Of a DNA stretch of 64,000 nt, positions 52,594 to 62,310 are shown piece by piece (positions within the stretch are counted from its first letter, which is position 1; each line of letters starts with the position of its first letter). Position numbers and translations under genes: made by a program. The notes under the pieces are model-generated. The model saw only the letters and a program-made list of their open reading frames with translations, had not been told where the DNA came from and did no database searches. The DNA is from Streptococcus suis (GTDB taxonomy: Bacteria > Bacillota > Bacilli > Lactobacillales > Streptococcaceae), in assembly GCF_024509525.1 (NCBI RefSeq), contig NZ_JAMWEM010000012.1, positions 1-64,000 on the forward strand, read 5' to 3'.

Positions 52594-53745
52594 ATGAGAG
52601 AATTACTTTTAGAAGAGGTTAAAGGGAATCAATCAGTGGCTTTCCAACTCTTGGAAGCTAAACAGCCCTTGTTTGTCAATCAGAAAGTAGTGATTGATGG
52701 CGAGAACCTCCAATTGAAATTGGTTCAGCCTGATGGGTGCTATGCTTGGGATAGGCTTGTTGAGTTGACACGAGAAGAGCAGCTACGCCATTTTATCAAT
52801 CTTGGTCAGGTGTTTGAACTTCTTAACCAAACCGTTTACACCTATGATTTCCACCCGAGTAAGGTTCTCTTTACCCTGAATGCTCTGCCGCTTTTAATTG
52901 AGCGAGGGGTTAAAGGTCAAGTACCACCTTATGAGGCACTGACCGTTGAAGAATTTTTAACACGCTATCAGGCCATGATGGTGTCTGTATTAGACAAGAA
53001 GACCAGCTATGATACCTTAATCAATGGTAAACTACCTTTTTACCGTGGCAATCTTTTCTGTGAGCAACTGGTGAAGGCAGACTCTTTAGCTGACGTCAGC
53101 ACATTACTTCAAGCTGAGTATCAGACTGAGAAAGAGAAAAATAAGCAGACCATGACCGTGGTTACCAAGAGTCGCCTGGCTCGTTTGAAAGCAACTAGTA
53201 TCTTAGCTAGTTTGGGGGCGGTGTTATTGGCGGCAGGTCTAGGCTATGTTCTCTTGTCTTCTCTACCAAAGCAAGAAATGATTAGTCAAACCCGTTTAGC
53301 CTTTATTCAAAAAGATTATTCCAAGGTGATTACAACCGTTAAATCTGCGGATAGCAAGGCACTTAGTCAGGACGATAAGTACATCGTTGCCTTGTCGGTT
53401 ATCATGACAGAGCCGTTAACGGAAGCGCAACGCCAGGAGCTTAGTAAAATTTCAACGCAGTCAAACGAGGACTACCTTCGTTATTGGATTTTGATTGGTC
53501 AGTCTAAGATTGATGAGGCCATTGATATCGCTAGTTTCCTAGATGACCCTCAATTGCTCATGTATGGCATGACCAAGAAAATCGATGATATTCAACGTGA
53601 CCCTGATTTAACAGCAGAAGAGCGGACCAGTCAATTAAACACTTATAAAACCAAGCTGGATGAGTTGAAGAAAACCTACCTGACACCAGAAGAAACAGCT
53701 GGTGCTGCAAGTGAAGAGACTACTGCTTCAAGCACTCAGGAATAA
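52594..53745 (+). CDS. essB: T7SS pseudokinase-like protein EssB
   Basis: I use ATG 52594 (MRELLLEEVKGNQSVAFQLL, 383 aa). An in-frame TTG at 52552 would add 14 basic residues. No start has a good RBS, so translation may be coupled to esaB. The cytoplasmic kinase-like domain (residues 1-205) is followed by one membrane helix (ATSILASLGAVLLAAGLGYV) and an extracytoplasmic helical domain ending in a threonine- and serine-rich tail. It bridges EssC and the other membrane components. Confidence 0.9.
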   Translation: MRELLLEEVKGNQSVAFQLLEAKQPLFVNQKVVIDGENLQLKLVQPDGCYAWDRLVELTREEQLRHFINLGQVFELLNQTVYTYDFHPSKVLFTLNALPLLIERGVKGQVPPYEALTVEEFLTRYQAMMVSVLDKKTSYDTLINGKLPFYRGNLFCEQLVKADSLADVSTLLQAEYQTEKEKNKQTMTVVTKSRLARLKATSILASLGAVLLAAGLGYVLLSSLPKQEMISQTRLAFIQKDYSKVITTVKSADSKALSQDDKYIVALSVIMTEPLTEAQRQELSKISTQSNEDYLRYWILIGQSKIDEAIDIASFLDDPQLLMYGMTKKIDDIQRDPDLTAEERTSQLNTYKTKLDELKKTYLTPEETAGAASEETTASSTQE

Positions 53746-53756
53746 GGAGGTGGGCC

Positions 53757-56700
53757 ATGTTATATGTCATTACTGAACACATTGCTTACCCCTTGTTTCC
53801 TGGCAGACCCTATGAGTTGAGTGAGCTATTAGAGCATCACTTGCCCTTCTCCCAATCAGCCACTATCGATGTGCTTGACGATGGGTTTCGTTTGGATGAG
53901 GAGACCTATTCACATGGTGTGTACCCGTTCAAACTGGATTCAGGGAAGCTGGTAACGGTGGTTTCATTTGCGGGGCGTCAGAGTTTTTACTTGCCAGATG
54001 GGATGCTATACCTATCGTCCGATGACCATGCGACGATTCAAGTGTCGCTCCCGTCGCTGGAAGTTGTTCTCAGACCTCAAGCAGACGAGTGGCAGCTTGT
54101 TGCCAACCAAGTCTTTTATCTCAATGGCCAGTTGGTGGCGGATAAAGCTTCGCTCCAAGACCATGACACTGTTTTCTTTGCCTCAGGCTTATTCCTTTCG
54201 ATAATTAATGACCGCTTGGAGTTTGCGGTTGTGGGGGATTATCAGACGAACTTGTTGCCAGCAGAGTTGTCAGAACGAGATGAACGAGGGAAGGATTTCC
54301 ACCGGTCGCCTCGGATTATTCTGAGAGAGCCCGAGAACTCGATTTCAATAGCCTCTCCGCCAACAGAAGCTGAAGAAAGTAAGCAATCTTTGGTGAAACT
54401 CTTGTTGACACCGATTGCCATGATTGTGTTTACTGGTTTGACCGCCTTCTTTTCAAAAGGCGGTGGGATGGTCCTGATGATGATGGGGATGTCTGTCATT
54501 ACCATCGGAACCTCCATTCACTCTTATTTTGCGGATAAGAAGAAACACCGTGAAACGGAAGTGCAGAAGATTTCAGACTACCTGTCTTATCTGGATGGCA
54601 AATACGAGGAGTTGGCCAGCAGTAAGGGAGAACAAGAGACAGCTCTGCTTTACCATTACCCAGCGACAACCGATTTGCTAGAAATGGCAGCAACCATTGA
54701 CCGCCGTATCTATGAGAAGACCCCATATCACTTTGACTTCTTGACTTACCGTTTGGGGCTCGGTCAAATCAAGGCGAGCTTTAGCGTTGATTACTCTGAC
54801 TCAGAGGTGACCAAGTACAATGAGGAGGCCAATCAAAAGGTCCAGGAACTCTTGGCTTACTATCGTCACTTGGACCAAATGCCTCTGCAGAATCAGCTTG
54901 GGTCGCCCATTGGTTACATCGGCTCTCGCCGAGTGGTGATTGAGCAAGTGCAACAACTCATGATGCAGGTGGCGACCTTCCAAAGTTATCATGATGTGCA
55001 GTTTGTGCCAATCTTCCGTGAGGAAGAGCTGCCGCTTTGGAATTGGAGCCGTTGGTTGCCGCATACTCAGTTGAAAGTGTTTAATAGCCGTGGGTTTGTC
55101 TACAGCCAGCGAACACGTGACCAGCTCTTGACCTCGCTCTACCAAATCATCAAGGAGCGAAAGCTGGACAGTGAGCAGGAGAAATCCAGTGAGAAGCAGT
55201 ATGCCCCACGTTATGTTCTGTTGATTACTGATTTGAGCTTAATGCTTGATCACAACATCATGGAGTACATCAATGAAGATTTGTCTCATTTGGGCATTCA
55301 CTATGTCTTTGTGGAAGAGGTGATTGAGAGCCTGCCTGAACACGTCAAGACCGTTGTGGACTATTGTGGGGATAAGAAGGCAACCCTGATTTTGCAGGAA
55401 GATACCTACCTCAATCAGGCTTTTGTCCCTCTGCCAGTGATTTCTCTTGAGGACAAGGAGACCTTTGCCAGAAACATGGCAGGGATTACCCATGTTCAGA
55501 CCATGCGGAACTCTATCCCTGATAGCATCACCTTCCTTGAAATGTATGGAGTGAGCAAGGTTGAGGAGCTAGACCTCTTGACCCGTTGGAAGGAGAACGA
55601 GACCTATCAGACCATGTCGGTGCCTCTTGGTGTTCGTGGTCGTGATGATATCCTTTACCTCAACCTGCACGAGAAGGCACATGGTCCTCACGGTTTGATT
55701 GCAGGGACGACAGGTTCTGGTAAGTCAGAGTTGGTGCAGTCTTATATTCTGTCTCTGGCAGTTAATTACCACCCTTACGAAGTGGCTTTCTTGCTCATTG
55801 ACTACAAGGGTGGTGGGATGGCTAACCTCTTTGCCAAACTTCCTCATGTTGTGGGAACCATTACCAACTTGGATGGCAACCAGGCCAACCGAGCCCTGGT
55901 ATCTATCAAGGCTGAACTCAAGAAGCGTCAGCGTATTTTCCGAGAAAATAATGTCAACCACATCAACCAGTACACCAAGCTCTTCAAGGAGGGCAAGGTG
56001 TCAGAGCCTCTGCCACATCTACTTATCATTAGCGATGAGTTCGCAGAGCTTAAGGCCAACCAGCCTGACTTTATGGACGAGTTGGTGTCAACGGCCCGTA
56101 TCGGTCGTTCGTTGGGGGTCAAGTTAATCCTTGCGACTCAAAAGCCGAGTGGTGTGGTTAATGACCAGATTTGGTCTAACTCTAAGTTCAAGATTGCCCT
56201 TAAGGTGCAGGATGTGGCTGACTCTCGTGAGGTCATCAAGACCCCTGATGCGGCTGAGATTACCCAGACTGGTCGGGCCTACCTTCAAGTTGGTAACAAT
56301 GAAATCTACGAGCTCTTCCAGTCAGCCTGGTCTGGTGCGGATTACAACCCAGACGGCAAGGCTGGTGTTCAGCGTGAGACGACGGTTTATGACATCACCG
56401 ATAGCGGTCAGTATCGGGCCATTAACAAGGACCTGAGTGGTCTGTCCAAGCAGAAGGATGTCAAGAGCTTGCCGACGGAGCTGGATGCCATTGTGGAACA
56501 GGCTCATGAGATTTTTGAGAACCTCCATATTCCTAAGGTTGCTAGTCCTTGGTTACCACCTTTGGCTGACCGAGTCTTATCACAAGACTTGCAGGAAACG
56601 GACTTTAGGACTTACTGGAAAGAGTCATCTGGTCTTAAGCCACTCTTGGTGGGTTATCAAGATATTCCGGAGAAGCAGGAGCAGTCGCCACTTTACTTTG

Positions 56701-58118
56701 ACATGGAACAGACAGGTCACATCCTTCTAGTGTCTAGTCCAGGCTTTGGTAAGTCGACCTTTTTGCAGACCTTGGCAGTTGATGCCATGCGTAAGCACAC
56801 GCCAGAACATGTGCACTTCTACCTCTATGACTTCGGAACTAGTGGTTTGATTTCCCTGTCCGATTTTCCTCATGTGGCGGATTACTTCGCCTTGGATGAG
56901 ACAGAGAAGATTCTCAAGTCCATGCGTCGCCTCAAGCAGATGGTTAAAGAGCGTAAGAAGGCCTTGTCCAAGCTCAAGGCGACTAACCTTCGTCAATATA
57001 ACCAGCTGTCTGAGACTAGCTTCCCAACCCTCTTTGTTATGATTGATGGCTTTGATAGTGTCATGGACGCTCCATTCTCAGATGCTTTTTATGATGTGCT
57101 TAACGTCATCGCTCGTGACGGGGCTTCACTGGGTATTTATCTGGTGACGACCCTGTCCCGCCTCAATGCCATGCGACTCCAGCTCCAGTCTAACTTCAAG
57201 ACTAAGATTTCCCTCTTCTTGTTTGATAATAGTGACCTGTCAGGTGTTGTTGGTCGTTCCAACATTCCTTTGGATGAAATCAAGGGTCGGGCCATCACTA
57301 AGCTGGATGAGATTGTCCAGTTCCAGGTGACCTTGCCTTACACCAGTGAAGCCTATGCGGACTACATCATCGAAGTGGGGAATGAAGTAGAAGCTATGAA
57401 AGCAGCCTATTCAGGTGATTTACCAAGTGGTATCCCGATGTTGCCTGAGAAGGTGAAAGCCGAAAATGTTGACCTGTCAGCCAAGGACTTTGTTTTTGGA
57501 TTGGATAGGGAGTGGGTGCTTCCAGCAGGATTTAGCTTTGAGAAGTCGATTTTGATGGCATCGGATAGTCCAATTTTTGTGAACAATTACTATAAGATTT
57601 TAGACTTTCATCTCAAACGACTTCAGGGTCAATACAATGCGGTGATTTTAGATTCTAGTCAGCGTATTGGGACAGGCTTATTTGAAGGTGTCCAACGCTT
57701 TGATAAGTCCTTGGAAGTTGAAAATGTGATGAAGACCATTCTTGAGGATTTGAAGAAGAGAATGGCTGATTCTGGTCAATCTTATGCTAAGTGGTTACTC
57801 ATTATCCCTGATGTAGCGGAATTAGCTAGAGTGTCTAATATAAGTGAGGCTGATTTTAAGCTCTTAATCTCAGAAGGTGCGACCTACGGCGTGGTTCCTG
57901 TTTTTGTGGGTACAGTTCAAGACTTGGTTAACAATACTTATGACAATTACGTTAAGATGATTGTCCACTTGGTGGGGCAAGTGTTCTTAGGTCAACGGAT
58001 TAGTGATCAGAACCATACTCGTTACCCTTATATTAACAATGAACCGTCACTGAAATCAAATCAAGGCTATTTACTTTACCCAGATGGCTATGAATTTGTC
58101 CAGTTGCTGGAAGTATAG
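53757..58118 (+). CDS. essC: T7SS motor ATPase EssC
   Basis: This 1453-aa protein has two N-terminal FHA-like domains (about 1-180) and two membrane helices near 215-255 (LLTPIAMIVFTGLTAFF, MVLMMMGMSVITIG). Three FtsK/SpoIIIE ATPase domains follow: the first with GTTGSGKS (650-657), the second with SSPGFGKS (993-1000), the third degenerate. It powers export of WXG100 and toxin substrates. The last 240 residues look AT-richer in codon use than the core, in keeping with the known variability of EssC C-termini that goes with substrate sets. RBS AAGGAGG. Confidence 0.96.
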   Translation: MLYVITEHIAYPLFPGRPYELSELLEHHLPFSQSATIDVLDDGFRLDEETYSHGVYPFKLDSGKLVTVVSFAGRQSFYLPDGMLYLSSDDHATIQVSLPSLEVVLRPQADEWQLVANQVFYLNGQLVADKASLQDHDTVFFASGLFLSIINDRLEFAVVGDYQTNLLPAELSERDERGKDFHRSPRIILREPENSISIASPPTEAEESKQSLVKLLLTPIAMIVFTGLTAFFSKGGGMVLMMMGMSVITIGTSIHSYFADKKKHRETEVQKISDYLSYLDGKYEELASSKGEQETALLYHYPATTDLLEMAATIDRRIYEKTPYHFDFLTYRLGLGQIKASFSVDYSDSEVTKYNEEANQKVQELLAYYRHLDQMPLQNQLGSPIGYIGSRRVVIEQVQQLMMQVATFQSYHDVQFVPIFREEELPLWNWSRWLPHTQLKVFNSRGFVYSQRTRDQLLTSLYQIIKERKLDSEQEKSSEKQYAPRYVLLITDLSLMLDHNIMEYINEDLSHLGIHYVFVEEVIESLPEHVKTVVDYCGDKKATLILQEDTYLNQAFVPLPVISLEDKETFARNMAGITHVQTMRNSIPDSITFLEMYGVSKVEELDLLTRWKENETYQTMSVPLGVRGRDDILYLNLHEKAHGPHGLIAGTTGSGKSELVQSYILSLAVNYHPYEVAFLLIDYKGGGMANLFAKLPHVVGTITNLDGNQANRALVSIKAELKKRQRIFRENNVNHINQYTKLFKEGKVSEPLPHLLIISDEFAELKANQPDFMDELVSTARIGRSLGVKLILATQKPSGVVNDQIWSNSKFKIALKVQDVADSREVIKTPDAAEITQTGRAYLQVGNNEIYELFQSAWSGADYNPDGKAGVQRETTVYDITDSGQYRAINKDLSGLSKQKDVKSLPTELDAIVEQAHEIFENLHIPKVASPWLPPLADRVLSQDLQETDFRTYWKESSGLKPLLVGYQDIPEKQEQSPLYFDMEQTGHILLVSSPGFGKSTFLQTLAVDAMRKHTPEHVHFYLYDFGTSGLISLSDFPHVADYFALDETEKILKSMRRLKQMVKERKKALSKLKATNLRQYNQLSETSFPTLFVMIDGFDSVMDAPFSDAFYDVLNVIARDGASLGIYLVTTLSRLNAMRLQLQSNFKTKISLFLFDNSDLSGVVGRSNIPLDEIKGRAITKLDEIVQFQVTLPYTSEAYADYIIEVGNEVEAMKAAYSGDLPSGIPMLPEKVKAENVDLSAKDFVFGLDREWVLPAGFSFEKSILMASDSPIFVNNYYKILDFHLKRLQGQYNAVILDSSQRIGTGLFEGVQRFDKSLEVENVMKTILEDLKKRMADSGQSYAKWLLIIPDVAELARVSNISEADFKLLISEGATYGVVPVFVGTVQDLVNNTYDNYVKMIVHLVGQVFLGQRISDQNHTRYPYINNEPSLKSNQGYLLYPDGYEFVQLLEV

Positions 58119-58130
58119 AAAGGAAAATCT

Positions 58131-58538
58131 ATGTCTATTTTTGGTTGGTTTGGTGGTGGAACACCTACAGAACAAAAAAGAGACCAGTATCAACGCCTTT
58201 ATAATAAGCTGTTGTCCTTGTCTCAAGACTTTGATAGCAAAGAGAAACAGTTAAGTCAGCGTGTTGATACTTACTTATCGAATCGCCCTAATATGGAAGC
58301 GAGCTATATCCCAGAGGATGTCTTTTCAGATAGTGAATCAACTGCGAGGTCTAAGGTTGTGCTTCTCAAGTCACATCAGACGAGTGATGGGGCCAAATTA
58401 GCTGAGGCGGTATCTGCGGCTTACAGTAGGTATCAGTATTACCATCGTTTAGCGATTCAGGAAGCTGAGGAGCGTAGACGAGAAGCAGAGCGTCGCCGTC
58501 GTGAGGCTGAAGAAGCAGCGAAAAAGAATCGGGGGTAA
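58131..58538 (+). CDS. Small helical protein of T7SS effector cassette
   Basis: The 135-aa protein begins MSIFGWFGGGTPTEQKRDQY. It is mostly helical and ends in a strongly charged repeat (EAEERRREAERRRREAEEAA). It lacks a WxG motif. By position it may be a DUF5082/YwqH-like component or chaperone-like partner for the following toxin. It starts 12 nt after essC. Confidence 0.6.
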   Translation: MSIFGWFGGGTPTEQKRDQYQRLYNKLLSLSQDFDSKEKQLSQRVDTYLSNRPNMEASYIPEDVFSDSESTARSKVVLLKSHQTSDGAKLAEAVSAAYSRYQYYHRLAIQEAEERRREAERRRREAEEAAKKNRG

Positions 58539-58541
58539 TTC

Positions 58542-58838
58542 ATGGCAGAATTAAAAATAACTTATTCGGAACTCGAAACAGCTTTGCAATTATCTAAAGA
58601 TATCAATAAAGAGCTAGCTTCTTCCTATCAAACGGTTGGTGAACTGCGCTCTTATTTGGAAGGAGCTGCGTGGAGCGGGCAAACGAAAAATGCCTTTATG
58701 ACTTATTTGAACCTTATCTACCAGTATCACAATGATTTGATTGGTATCATGAAAGAACATGAAACAGCGGTAACGAGTTTGAAGCAATCCATTGATGATT
58801 ATAACAGTTCATCGGAAGTTGCCTCAATTAGGGGGTAG
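58542..58838 (+). CDS. WXG100-like small protein
   Basis: This 98-aa helical hairpin carries LEGAAWSGQTKNAFMTYL (WSG turn near residue 45) and no membrane segment. It fits the WXG100 family, like EsxA but sequence-distinct. Adjacent WXG100-like proteins often pair with the toxin's N-terminal domain as export partners. It is separated by 3 bp from the previous gene. Confidence 0.75.
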   Translation: MAELKITYSELETALQLSKDINKELASSYQTVGELRSYLEGAAWSGQTKNAFMTYLNLIYQYHNDLIGIMKEHETAVTSLKQSIDDYNSSSEVASIRG

Positions 58839-58841
58839 GCT

Positions 58842-59531
58842 ATGGCAGGAACAGATTATTTTTCAATCTATGAGCTTTATTATCTCATTGGAGCCTTTGA
58901 TGGCGATACCTTGCTTGGTCTGCCAGGCTTAGAGGAGCTTTCCCTCCCGTCAGAAGCCGTTTGGGAGATAGCACACGACTCATTAAAAGCTAAAGGTCTT
59001 GTTGGAGAGGATGATGATCTAACTAAGGCTGGATTTGTGGTTGTGGAGACCTTGAAGGATTATTGCACAGGTTATTCTCTAACTGTTGTTAATAATGCTT
59101 ATGTTATGCTTACAGGCAATCACGGGGAATCGGTTATCTTAATTGATGGCCAAGAGGGGTATCAGTTACTACGGATTGGTCCACTTGCTCGGTTAGCTTT
59201 CTTTCAAGAAAAATTACCGTCTCTTCTACTGAGAGAGCCTAAGGCGGATGAAGGTGATTTCTTAACCAAGGAAGAGGCTCTCTCTCCAGAAATCGAGGAG
59301 GCACTAGCTGGTGATGACACTGTTGTTATCCAGCACTATCCGCTTCGTCAGATGCTTGAGTCAAAGCATCGGGACGATTTGGTCGTGTCTTGGTTATTCC
59401 GAGAGATTGATGGGCAGTTGTATGGGGTTGAAACGTCTAAACAAGTGTTACAACGGTTTAGTCAATACTATTTTCTAGAACGGTGCTACACTTGGTTAGG
59501 AATTCCCTTTAGAGAGGAGGATTTTGCCTGA
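58842..59531 (+). CDS. Hypothetical T7SS-associated protein (229 aa)
   Basis: The protein starts MAGTDYFSIYELYYLIGAFD, with no signal or membrane helix. Acidic mixed alpha/beta content (SLTVVNNAYVMLTGNHGESV, LLRIGPLARLAFFQEKLPSL). Genes of this size between WXG proteins and toxins in Firmicute T7SS loci include DUF5081-type, EspG-like chaperones. I cannot confirm the family. The stop overlaps the next start (TGATG), so it is coupled to the partner protein. Confidence 0.6.
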   Translation: MAGTDYFSIYELYYLIGAFDGDTLLGLPGLEELSLPSEAVWEIAHDSLKAKGLVGEDDDLTKAGFVVVETLKDYCTGYSLTVVNNAYVMLTGNHGESVILIDGQEGYQLLRIGPLARLAFFQEKLPSLLLREPKADEGDFLTKEEALSPEIEEALAGDDTVVIQHYPLRQMLESKHRDDLVVSWLFREIDGQLYGVETSKQVLQRFSQYYFLERCYTWLGIPFREEDFA

Positions 59532-59929
59532 TGGGTAAAGAATCAATTCATCATGATGGCGGTGGTGCATCCAGTCAACAGATTGTTATGAATGTCGATG
59601 AGATGCATGAGATTATGCGTTATCTGACCACCATAGAGCTATCCTTTCAACAGCGTCTGGCTCCGAAACTCCAAGCCTTGTCCCAGACTAAATACTATGA
59701 GGGCGGCGAGGCTTCTAAGGCGATGGAACATTACGCTAAGATGCTTAACAAGGTCAATGAGGTTGGTGATTTGTACAGTCGAGCCAATAGTGAGGTTTTC
59801 TACCTGATGAATCAATGGCTGGAACAAGATGAGGTTCTGGCACAGAACTTCCGAGATAGTTTGCAGGGCGGTGGACAATTGGCTGATAATTTGAGGCAGT
59901 TGTTCCCACCAGAGGAAGGAGGAAGCTAA
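59531..59929 (+). CDS. Toxin partner protein of T7SS cassette
   Basis: The 132-aa helical protein starts MGKESIHHDGGGASSQQIVM. The body is long helices with IELSFQQRLAPKLQALSQTK and SEVFYLMNQWLEQDEVLAQN. It overlaps the toxin start by 1 nt (TAATG), suggesting equal production and a complex with the toxin N-terminus. Its 3' 300 bp recur at 62855. Family not recognised; a WXG100-like partner is the simplest guess. Confidence 0.65.
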   Translation: MGKESIHHDGGGASSQQIVMNVDEMHEIMRYLTTIELSFQQRLAPKLQALSQTKYYEGGEASKAMEHYAKMLNKVNEVGDLYSRANSEVFYLMNQWLEQDEVLAQNFRDSLQGGGQLADNLRQLFPPEEGGS

Positions 59930-60771
59930 TGACTAAAAATGTTGAGCTTCATCTTCACAAGTGGAGCAAAATGAAGGGTGCTTTAGGATCTGTTACTGAG
60001 ACTGGCTCCGGTGGTGATTTTAGTGGTGGCAGTTACAGCAGCTGGGGCGGTCCAGCCATGTCCTCCTATAGTGGTATTGGTGGTAGTGGTAGTCAGGGCT
60101 TTGCGAATCGGATCAAGTCCCTGGTTGAGATTACGGAGAAGGCCAAGCGGACCATCAATGAGCTGGATGTGGATGGGGCTATTGGCAATCTTCACTTCCA
60201 TGATGACCATGTGACGGCGATTAGCTTGCAGTCCAAACTGACCGCTCTAGAAACCTATGCCGGTAAGGTGCAACAGTACCTGAAGGATAAGATTGACCAG
60301 CCTTTCTACGAAAAACTGGACAAGGTTGGGGATCGGCTAGAGGCTCTGAACATCAGTGATTATAAAACCAGCAACCAGATTGGGTTTAAGAAAACTGAGG
60401 TCATCTATAGCGAAGCTGGCCAGTACATGGGTACTCGGGAAGTCTTGGCCAAAGAAGTTGGTCTCAAGGAACTGTATCAGGTTGACAATCCTTATAAGAC
60501 CCGCCTCCAAGTCATGTATAAGACCTACAAGTCTAGTGATGACTATAAAGAGAGCAAGCTGACCGAAGAGGATTACTTGTTTGCCAGCCATCAGACCCGA
60601 GCCTTTACTTATCATTCCCTCAATGATGAGAAGGCCGCTTTTGAGGGGAAACGAGACCTTCTTTTAGCTGCAGGTGTTGTCATTCTGACCATTTTTTGTC
60701 CTCCCGCAGGAGCTGTGGCAGGTGTTGCTTTGGCGGCAGCGGACATGTATTCAGCTGCTTCAGGTAAGGAC
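59626..60771 (+). repeat. Direct repeat, copy 1 (toxin cassette start)
   Basis: This matches 62855-64000 at a constant offset of 3,229 bp with only scattered differences (for example RLQVMYKTYK in copy 1 against RLQAMYDSYK in copy 2). It covers the 3' part of the partner gene and the toxin N-terminal two-fifths. Confidence 0.9.
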
Positions 60772-61740
60772 TGGATGACTGGTCGTGAGCTTGATGATGG
60801 TGAGCGCTTGATGCGAGGAGCCTTTGCCTTGTTTGACCTTGTGCCAGGTGTTGGTTACCTCAATGATTTGGCCAAGACAGGCAAGGTAGCAGGCTTGGCA
60901 GGCATCAAGGCAAGTTTGAAAACCAGCTTCAAGGAAGGTATGGAGCAGGCGGCTAAGAATGTGGATAATTTCAAGGTTGTTCTTAAGAACGTGGACGATT
61001 TCCGAAAACAACTCATTACAAAAGTTGATGATTGGGGTAGACAGACAACAGATTTACTTCGTTCTGTTCGAGATGATGCCTACCAGTTGGCTGATGGTAT
61101 ATTTAATCCTGACTTCGGTAAACATAATGCAACAGTCATTATGCCAGGCTCACAGATTGATGAGGGATTGGAAGCTAGTAAACGATTTACGTTGAATGGT
61201 GGGGGAGGGAGTTCAGAAATTGATAAGATCTTACCTAACCCTACCGAAGAGTTAAATATACTTCGGAAAAAGTGGGGCGTACCAGAAACTGATACTATTG
61301 CAATTGGTAAAACAGATGTTCCTGGACTTGAAGGTATAATTTTTGAAGGAGGTTCTCCAAAGGTTCGAAAAGAAGCTGGTTTGCCTGATCTGGATGAGGT
61401 GATGCCAGACAGGGAAATAAAAAGTTCTGGTAAAGTACCGTCAGCCACTCGGCATGCTGAGGAGGATATCGCTAATAAATTTGTGGAGGCTGTGAATAAA
61501 CTAGGCTTAAATCCCGAAGATATTGAAGGGACATTGAGGTTACATCAGTCTAATCCTAAAGGTGTCTGTCCGACATGCTTGAGTGGATTAGGGAACCCAG
61601 ATAAATCTTCAGGCGTAATCAAACAGCTTAGTGAAATGTATCCCAAGTTAGAAATTAAAGTAACTTCAGAAGTTATTGATGGTGTTAAACCGAATGGAAG
61701 AGCAGAATTTATTGTAAAAAATGGTATCTATGTTAATTAG
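59929..61740 (+). CDS. T7SS polymorphic toxin with pretoxin-TG and deaminase-like C-terminus
   Basis: This is a 603-aa protein. Residues 20-60 are Gly/Ser-rich, 60-230 helical. Residues about 240-330 hold hydrophobic segments (LLLAAGVVILTIFCPPAGAV) and the pretoxin-TG motif (GKDWMTGRELDDGERLMRG). The C-terminal 100 residues have HAE (509-511) and CPTC (547-550), in RHAEEDIANKF and GVCPTCLSGL. This is the zinc site of the cytidine-deaminase fold used by bacterial deaminase toxins. It lacks an LXG domain, so export probably uses the partner proteins. Deamination of nucleic acid or nucleotides in rival cells is inference. Confidence 0.78.
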   Translation: MTKNVELHLHKWSKMKGALGSVTETGSGGDFSGGSYSSWGGPAMSSYSGIGGSGSQGFANRIKSLVEITEKAKRTINELDVDGAIGNLHFHDDHVTAISLQSKLTALETYAGKVQQYLKDKIDQPFYEKLDKVGDRLEALNISDYKTSNQIGFKKTEVIYSEAGQYMGTREVLAKEVGLKELYQVDNPYKTRLQVMYKTYKSSDDYKESKLTEEDYLFASHQTRAFTYHSLNDEKAAFEGKRDLLLAAGVVILTIFCPPAGAVAGVALAAADMYSAASGKDWMTGRELDDGERLMRGAFALFDLVPGVGYLNDLAKTGKVAGLAGIKASLKTSFKEGMEQAAKNVDNFKVVLKNVDDFRKQLITKVDDWGRQTTDLLRSVRDDAYQLADGIFNPDFGKHNATVIMPGSQIDEGLEASKRFTLNGGGGSSEIDKILPNPTEELNILRKKWGVPETDTIAIGKTDVPGLEGIIFEGGSPKVRKEAGLPDLDEVMPDREIKSSGKVPSATRHAEEDIANKFVEAVNKLGLNPEDIEGTLRLHQSNPKGVCPTCLSGLGNPDKSSGVIKQLSEMYPKLEIKVTSEVIDGVKPNGRAEFIVKNGIYVN

Positions 61741-61748
61741 GAGGAATG

Positions 61749-62231
61749 ATGGAAACGAATAAAGATTTAGCTTTTTTTCTTCAAATTTTAACCGAAAATA
61801 TTGTAAGTCTTTTATGCAAAGAAGAATATGTTCAGTTTGTTTTTAAAACTCTAGAAATGACCAATAATTTTTTACTGGGTAAACATACAGACCCTGATAC
61901 GTTATATGGTAGATTGGAGAATTTAGATGAACAAGACATCTTAACTTATTTTGATTTAGATTCGGTTAGTAATCCAGCAGTTTGGAGCTGCATTGCTAAT
62001 GCAGTGGCTTATATTTGTTTAGTATGCTATGTAGAAAATGGTGAGAAATACTTACCAGAAACCATTGAAGCAGTTGATATTGAAACATTGAATAGTTTTT
62101 TTGAAAATTATAAAGTTCTTATTAAAGATTTTGAGAATATCCTTTTTTTAAGAGAAAAAATGATTGCTGATGAGAGGGTAAATTTAGATAATCCCGAAGT
62201 AAAAAAATACTACCAAATTTTATTCTCATGA
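61749..62231 (+). CDS. Probable immunity protein for deaminase toxin (Imm6-like)
   Basis: The 160-161-aa acidic protein begins METNKDLAFFLQILTENIVS (ATG 61749 or 61746; AGGAGGA upstream). It is mostly helical (EQDILTYFDLDSVSNPAVWS, WSCIANAVAYICLVCYVENG). It resembles Imm6-type all-alpha immunity proteins. Its place, 8 bp after the toxin, is where cognate immunity genes lie. AT-rich codon use compared with the toxin N-terminus is typical of exchanged toxin/immunity ends. Confidence 0.7.
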   Translation: METNKDLAFFLQILTENIVSLLCKEEYVQFVFKTLEMTNNFLLGKHTDPDTLYGRLENLDEQDILTYFDLDSVSNPAVWSCIANAVAYICLVCYVENGEKYLPETIEAVDIETLNSFFENYKVLIKDFENILFLREKMIADERVNLDNPEVKKYYQILFS

Positions 62232-62310
62232 TGTGGGTCAAAGGTAATAACAGTTCTTCGTATTCCCAATATAGATAGATTAAAATTTTATATTAAAAGA
62301 GATATTTGAT

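Noticed and set aside
55699..56436. Overlapping arginine/serine-rich ORFs inside essC
   Set aside because: They are alternate frames of the codon-biased essC core and lack domain features.
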